This document shows positions 6,740 through 8,825 of a stretch of 8,825 nucleotides of DNA, piece by piece. The notes under the pieces were generated by a model. That model had not been told where the DNA came from. It saw only the letters and a list, made by a program, of their open reading frames with translations, and made no database searches. The stretch is from assembly GCA_030671985.1 (NCBI GenBank), contig DAOVHI010000054.1, forward strand, positions 1 through 8,825, written 5' to 3'. A program made the position numbers and the translations under genes. Origin of the DNA: JAHJDO01 sp030671985 [NCBI: bacterium] (lineage in GTDB: Bacteria > JAHJDO01). Each line of letters starts with the position of its first letter. The first letter of the stretch is position 1.

Positions 6740-8825
6740 TTATTGCGCAGTCCGCGAACTCCCGCTGACATCCAATATGTTAACAGTTACAAATATCAAA
6801 AGCTTCCTTTTATCACTGCTATTTGACTTGTATTGAAACAATTTACCCAACAGAGGAATATCTGAAAGAAAAGGCACTTTATGTACGGTTTTTCCTGCCG
6901 TATCTTCCATAAATCCGCCAAGAACGATTGTATCTCCATCATGAACAGTTACCCACGTTTCTATGTCTTTGCTGTAAAAATTAGGTCTATTAATACTCGT
7001 TCCAGTTGTCCCTACTGTAGAAACTGTATAAGCCGTCCAACTTTCTACGTTACTAACCACAGGCTGCATGAATAATGTAACGCAGCGCGTAGCTTCATTC
7101 ACCTGTGGAGTAACATTCAATATCATGCCAACATCCCTTTCAGTAAACGTATAATCGTAACTTGTGGTGGTTACCCCATCTGTAGTTGTGCTACTGCTTG
7201 ACACTTCGTCTACATAACTTATTGTCTCAACAAATCTAACAATTCCAGGCTTGTTATTGAGAGTCGTCAACTTTGGAGCTGAAAGAGTATTCGTGTCTGC
7301 TCTGCTCTCTAACGCCTTAAGATAAGTTGTGAATTGCAATCTATTCAAGACAGCCGCATATGTTAGATCAATGCCGGTACTTCCAAGACCAGTAATGCCC
7401 CCAAGAATATCTCCTGTTACAGTATTGTCCCGTAGTGATGTGCCCAGAATATTAGTCTCCTGCGCGCCTATTCTCCACTTTGTTGAAACATCTTTAAACC
7501 CCATACCTATCTCTTTTCCTTCCACTAATCTCACATACACATATCTTGCCTCTATAGCAACCTGAACCGGGGCTCTGAGTTCAGCTAATACCTTCTCTGT
7601 CTTATCCAAATTTTCAGGGGTGTTTTTGACGAAAAGCTTATTAAGCTCACTTTGCACAGTGATACTAGCACCTTCCGGCTGAGGAACCAGTGTCTCTAAA
7701 AGCCGCTTTATGCTTTCACCGCCGCTTGCAGCCGCAGTTTCGCCGTCGGCGCCTTCTTCCTCTCCTGGTGGGCCAGCTGCGTCGTCACCTTCTTCGCCTC
7801 CGAATCCCGTTTCTGTCAAAGGGCGTATATTCATTGAAGATCCATACTCCAACGTATAGACTCTTGTTTCCAGGTCTTCAAGAGGCTGAGACAAAATCCT
7901 TGACTTGGTAGAGACCCATATATACTCCTTCGTAAACTTATAATCCAGTCCTTTGGGCCTAAGTATCGCTTCAAGCACACTTAGGAGGGTCATATTCTGC
8001 AGAAAACATGTTACCTTTGTATTTATAGGACCTGTTGGCTGAGCAGGAGCCGCATTCTCTTCACCAAAGACTTCAGCCGGTTCTGCTGCAGGAGCAGCCG
8101 CCACTGGAGCAGGTATTTCACCGGAAAATATCGTCTCGTCAATAACAATATTAATGCCTGTCTGTTTTATCAAGAATAGTACCACATCTCTTAAATCCGT
8201 GCCTGTATACTTCACAATCGGTACTTCAATGCTGGCCGCTTTGTCTCTTAACAGTATAGCTGCGTCTACTTTTTCTTTCTTACGAACTAATTCTTTTATC
8301 TTTTTTACTTCGGCTGGGGGTAATTGGGCTTTAGTAACTTCTAACATTCTTTCATCAGAAATAACCTGAAGTTGTTTTTCTGCAACCTTTTCTTCCTTCA
8401 CTGTCTTTCCTGTTCTGATCTCTGATATCAAAAACGCTACGTTTCTCTGAAGATTTTCGTCTAAAATATCCGGAAGAATTTCCTCAAGTATTTTAATCGC
8501 TTCATCATATTCTCCTGCGTCTGCTTTTACTTTGGCATCCGTAATCTTATCCTGTATATCTCTCTTTCTTAATTTCTCTTTTCTCGCTATTTGTTTTTTA
8601 GCAACATTCGCCTGCCGAGCAGATTCCCTTTCTGTCTGCTCTTCAAGTGATGCTTCTGAAGCTTTTAAATATTCCGCCGCCCCTTCATGCGTAGAGCTAA
8701 GGAAAAGAACTGCTTTGAACTCATCTATCGCGCCAGAATATTCGTCATTACGGTATAACTTCTTGCCATCCCTGTAATGCACTTCTATCTTATTCTCTAA
8801 TTTCTCTTTTTCTGCCTGCTTGCGC
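6740..8825 (-). CDS. Secretin (type II secretion/type IV pilus family) with N-terminal TPRs, 5' end beyond window
   Basis: This is an outer-membrane channel subunit of the GspD/PilQ family. The frame stays open to the right edge, so the signal peptide is not visible; 694 residues are seen. The visible N-terminus is a charged coiled coil (RKQAEKEKLENKIE), then two TPR-like helical hairpins (about 16-57 and 95-137) separated by a Lys/Arg/Glu-rich helix. An N0/STN domain (about 200-305) contains VPIVKYTGTDLRDVVLFL and an Ala/Pro-rich insert. An N1/NolW domain (about 320-418) contains TRVYTLEYG and VKNTPENLDK and a Gly/Glu/Ala-rich insert. The secretin core has VQVAIEARYVYV, ERDVGMILNVTPQV, WVTVHDGDTIVLGGF and VPFLSDIPLLGKLFQ, ending in the membrane-strand segment KLLIFVTVNIL. 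A GTG at 8782 is internal, because coding sequence continues upstream of it. No pilotin-binding tail is recognised. Type II secretion or type IV pilus use cannot be decided, because no partner genes are present. Confidence 0.93.
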   Translation of the reverse strand, partial: RKQAEKEKLENKIEVHYRDGKKLYRNDEYSGAIDEFKAVLFLSSTHEGAAEYLKASEASLEEQTERESARQANVAKKQIARKEKLRKRDIQDKITDAKVKADAGEYDEAIKILEEILPDILDENLQRNVAFLISEIRTGKTVKEEKVAEKQLQVISDERMLEVTKAQLPPAEVKKIKELVRKKEKVDAAILLRDKAASIEVPIVKYTGTDLRDVVLFLIKQTGINIVIDETIFSGEIPAPVAAAPAAEPAEVFGEENAAPAQPTGPINTKVTCFLQNMTLLSVLEAILRPKGLDYKFTKEYIWVSTKSRILSQPLEDLETRVYTLEYGSSMNIRPLTETGFGGEEGDDAAGPPGEEEGADGETAAASGGESIKRLLETLVPQPEGASITVQSELNKLFVKNTPENLDKTEKVLAELRAPVQVAIEARYVYVRLVEGKEIGMGFKDVSTKWRIGAQETNILGTSLRDNTVTGDILGGITGLGSTGIDLTYAAVLNRLQFTTYLKALESRADTNTLSAPKLTTLNNKPGIVRFVETISYVDEVSSSSTTTDGVTTTSYDYTFTERDVGMILNVTPQVNEATRCVTLFMQPVVSNVESWTAYTVSTVGTTGTSINRPNFYSKDIETWVTVHDGDTIVLGGFMEDTAGKTVHKVPFLSDIPLLGKLFQYKSNSSDKRKLLIFVTVNILDVSGSSRTAQ

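Noticed and set aside
1-8825. CRISPR arrays, insertion sequences, tRNA or rRNA genes, defence systems
   Set aside because: No regularly spaced repeats, transposase or integrase motifs, cloverleaf structures or defence-gene signatures were found; the window is dominated by housekeeping genes.

Overview
The window is AT-rich bacterial DNA with all seven genes on the minus strand, tightly packed and reading from the right edge to the left edge. In transcription order they are: a secretin (outer-membrane channel subunit, N-terminus cut off by the right edge), a stand-alone 5'-3' exonuclease of the DNA polymerase I family, dephospho-CoA kinase (coaE), transcription termination factor rho, a multi-membrane-span STT3-like GT-C protein, nusA, and the first third of infB (cut off by the left edge). 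The secretin implies a Gram-negative type envelope. The AT-rich composition, the TPR-bearing secretin, the exonuclease-coaE-rho order and the short dispersed palindromes suggest an uncultivated Gram-negative lineage of the Omnitrophota (OP3)/PVC kind. That placement is an inference from memory and is not proven by the sequence.

Right third (6740-8825): a secretin with N-terminal TPR/coiled-coil region, N0 and N1 domains each carrying a low-complexity insert, and a complete secretin core. Middle (3875-6682): exonuclease, coaE and rho. The exonuclease sits where full-length polA might be expected but ends after the 5'-nuclease domain, and coaE overlaps rho by 8 nt. Left third (1-3860): the STT3-like protein, then nusA and infB, 18 nt apart. 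rimP, which usually precedes nusA, is absent here. A plausible sigma70-type promoter lies over the end of the STT3-like gene, and the short leader between it and nusA can form a strong hairpin followed by a U-rich stretch.

The most unusual signals are small palindromic elements sitting in frame inside coding sequence. One (5420-5457) inserts about 14 residues into CoaE. Another (3542-3566) encodes VGAGLAPAL inside the STT3-like protein, which also carries a second GC-rich perfect palindrome. These resemble dispersed palindromic repeats that can be tolerated inside proteins. No CRISPR array, transposase, tRNA or rRNA was seen. No stretch over 300 bases lacks a gene: the longest gaps are 84 and 57-62 bases.
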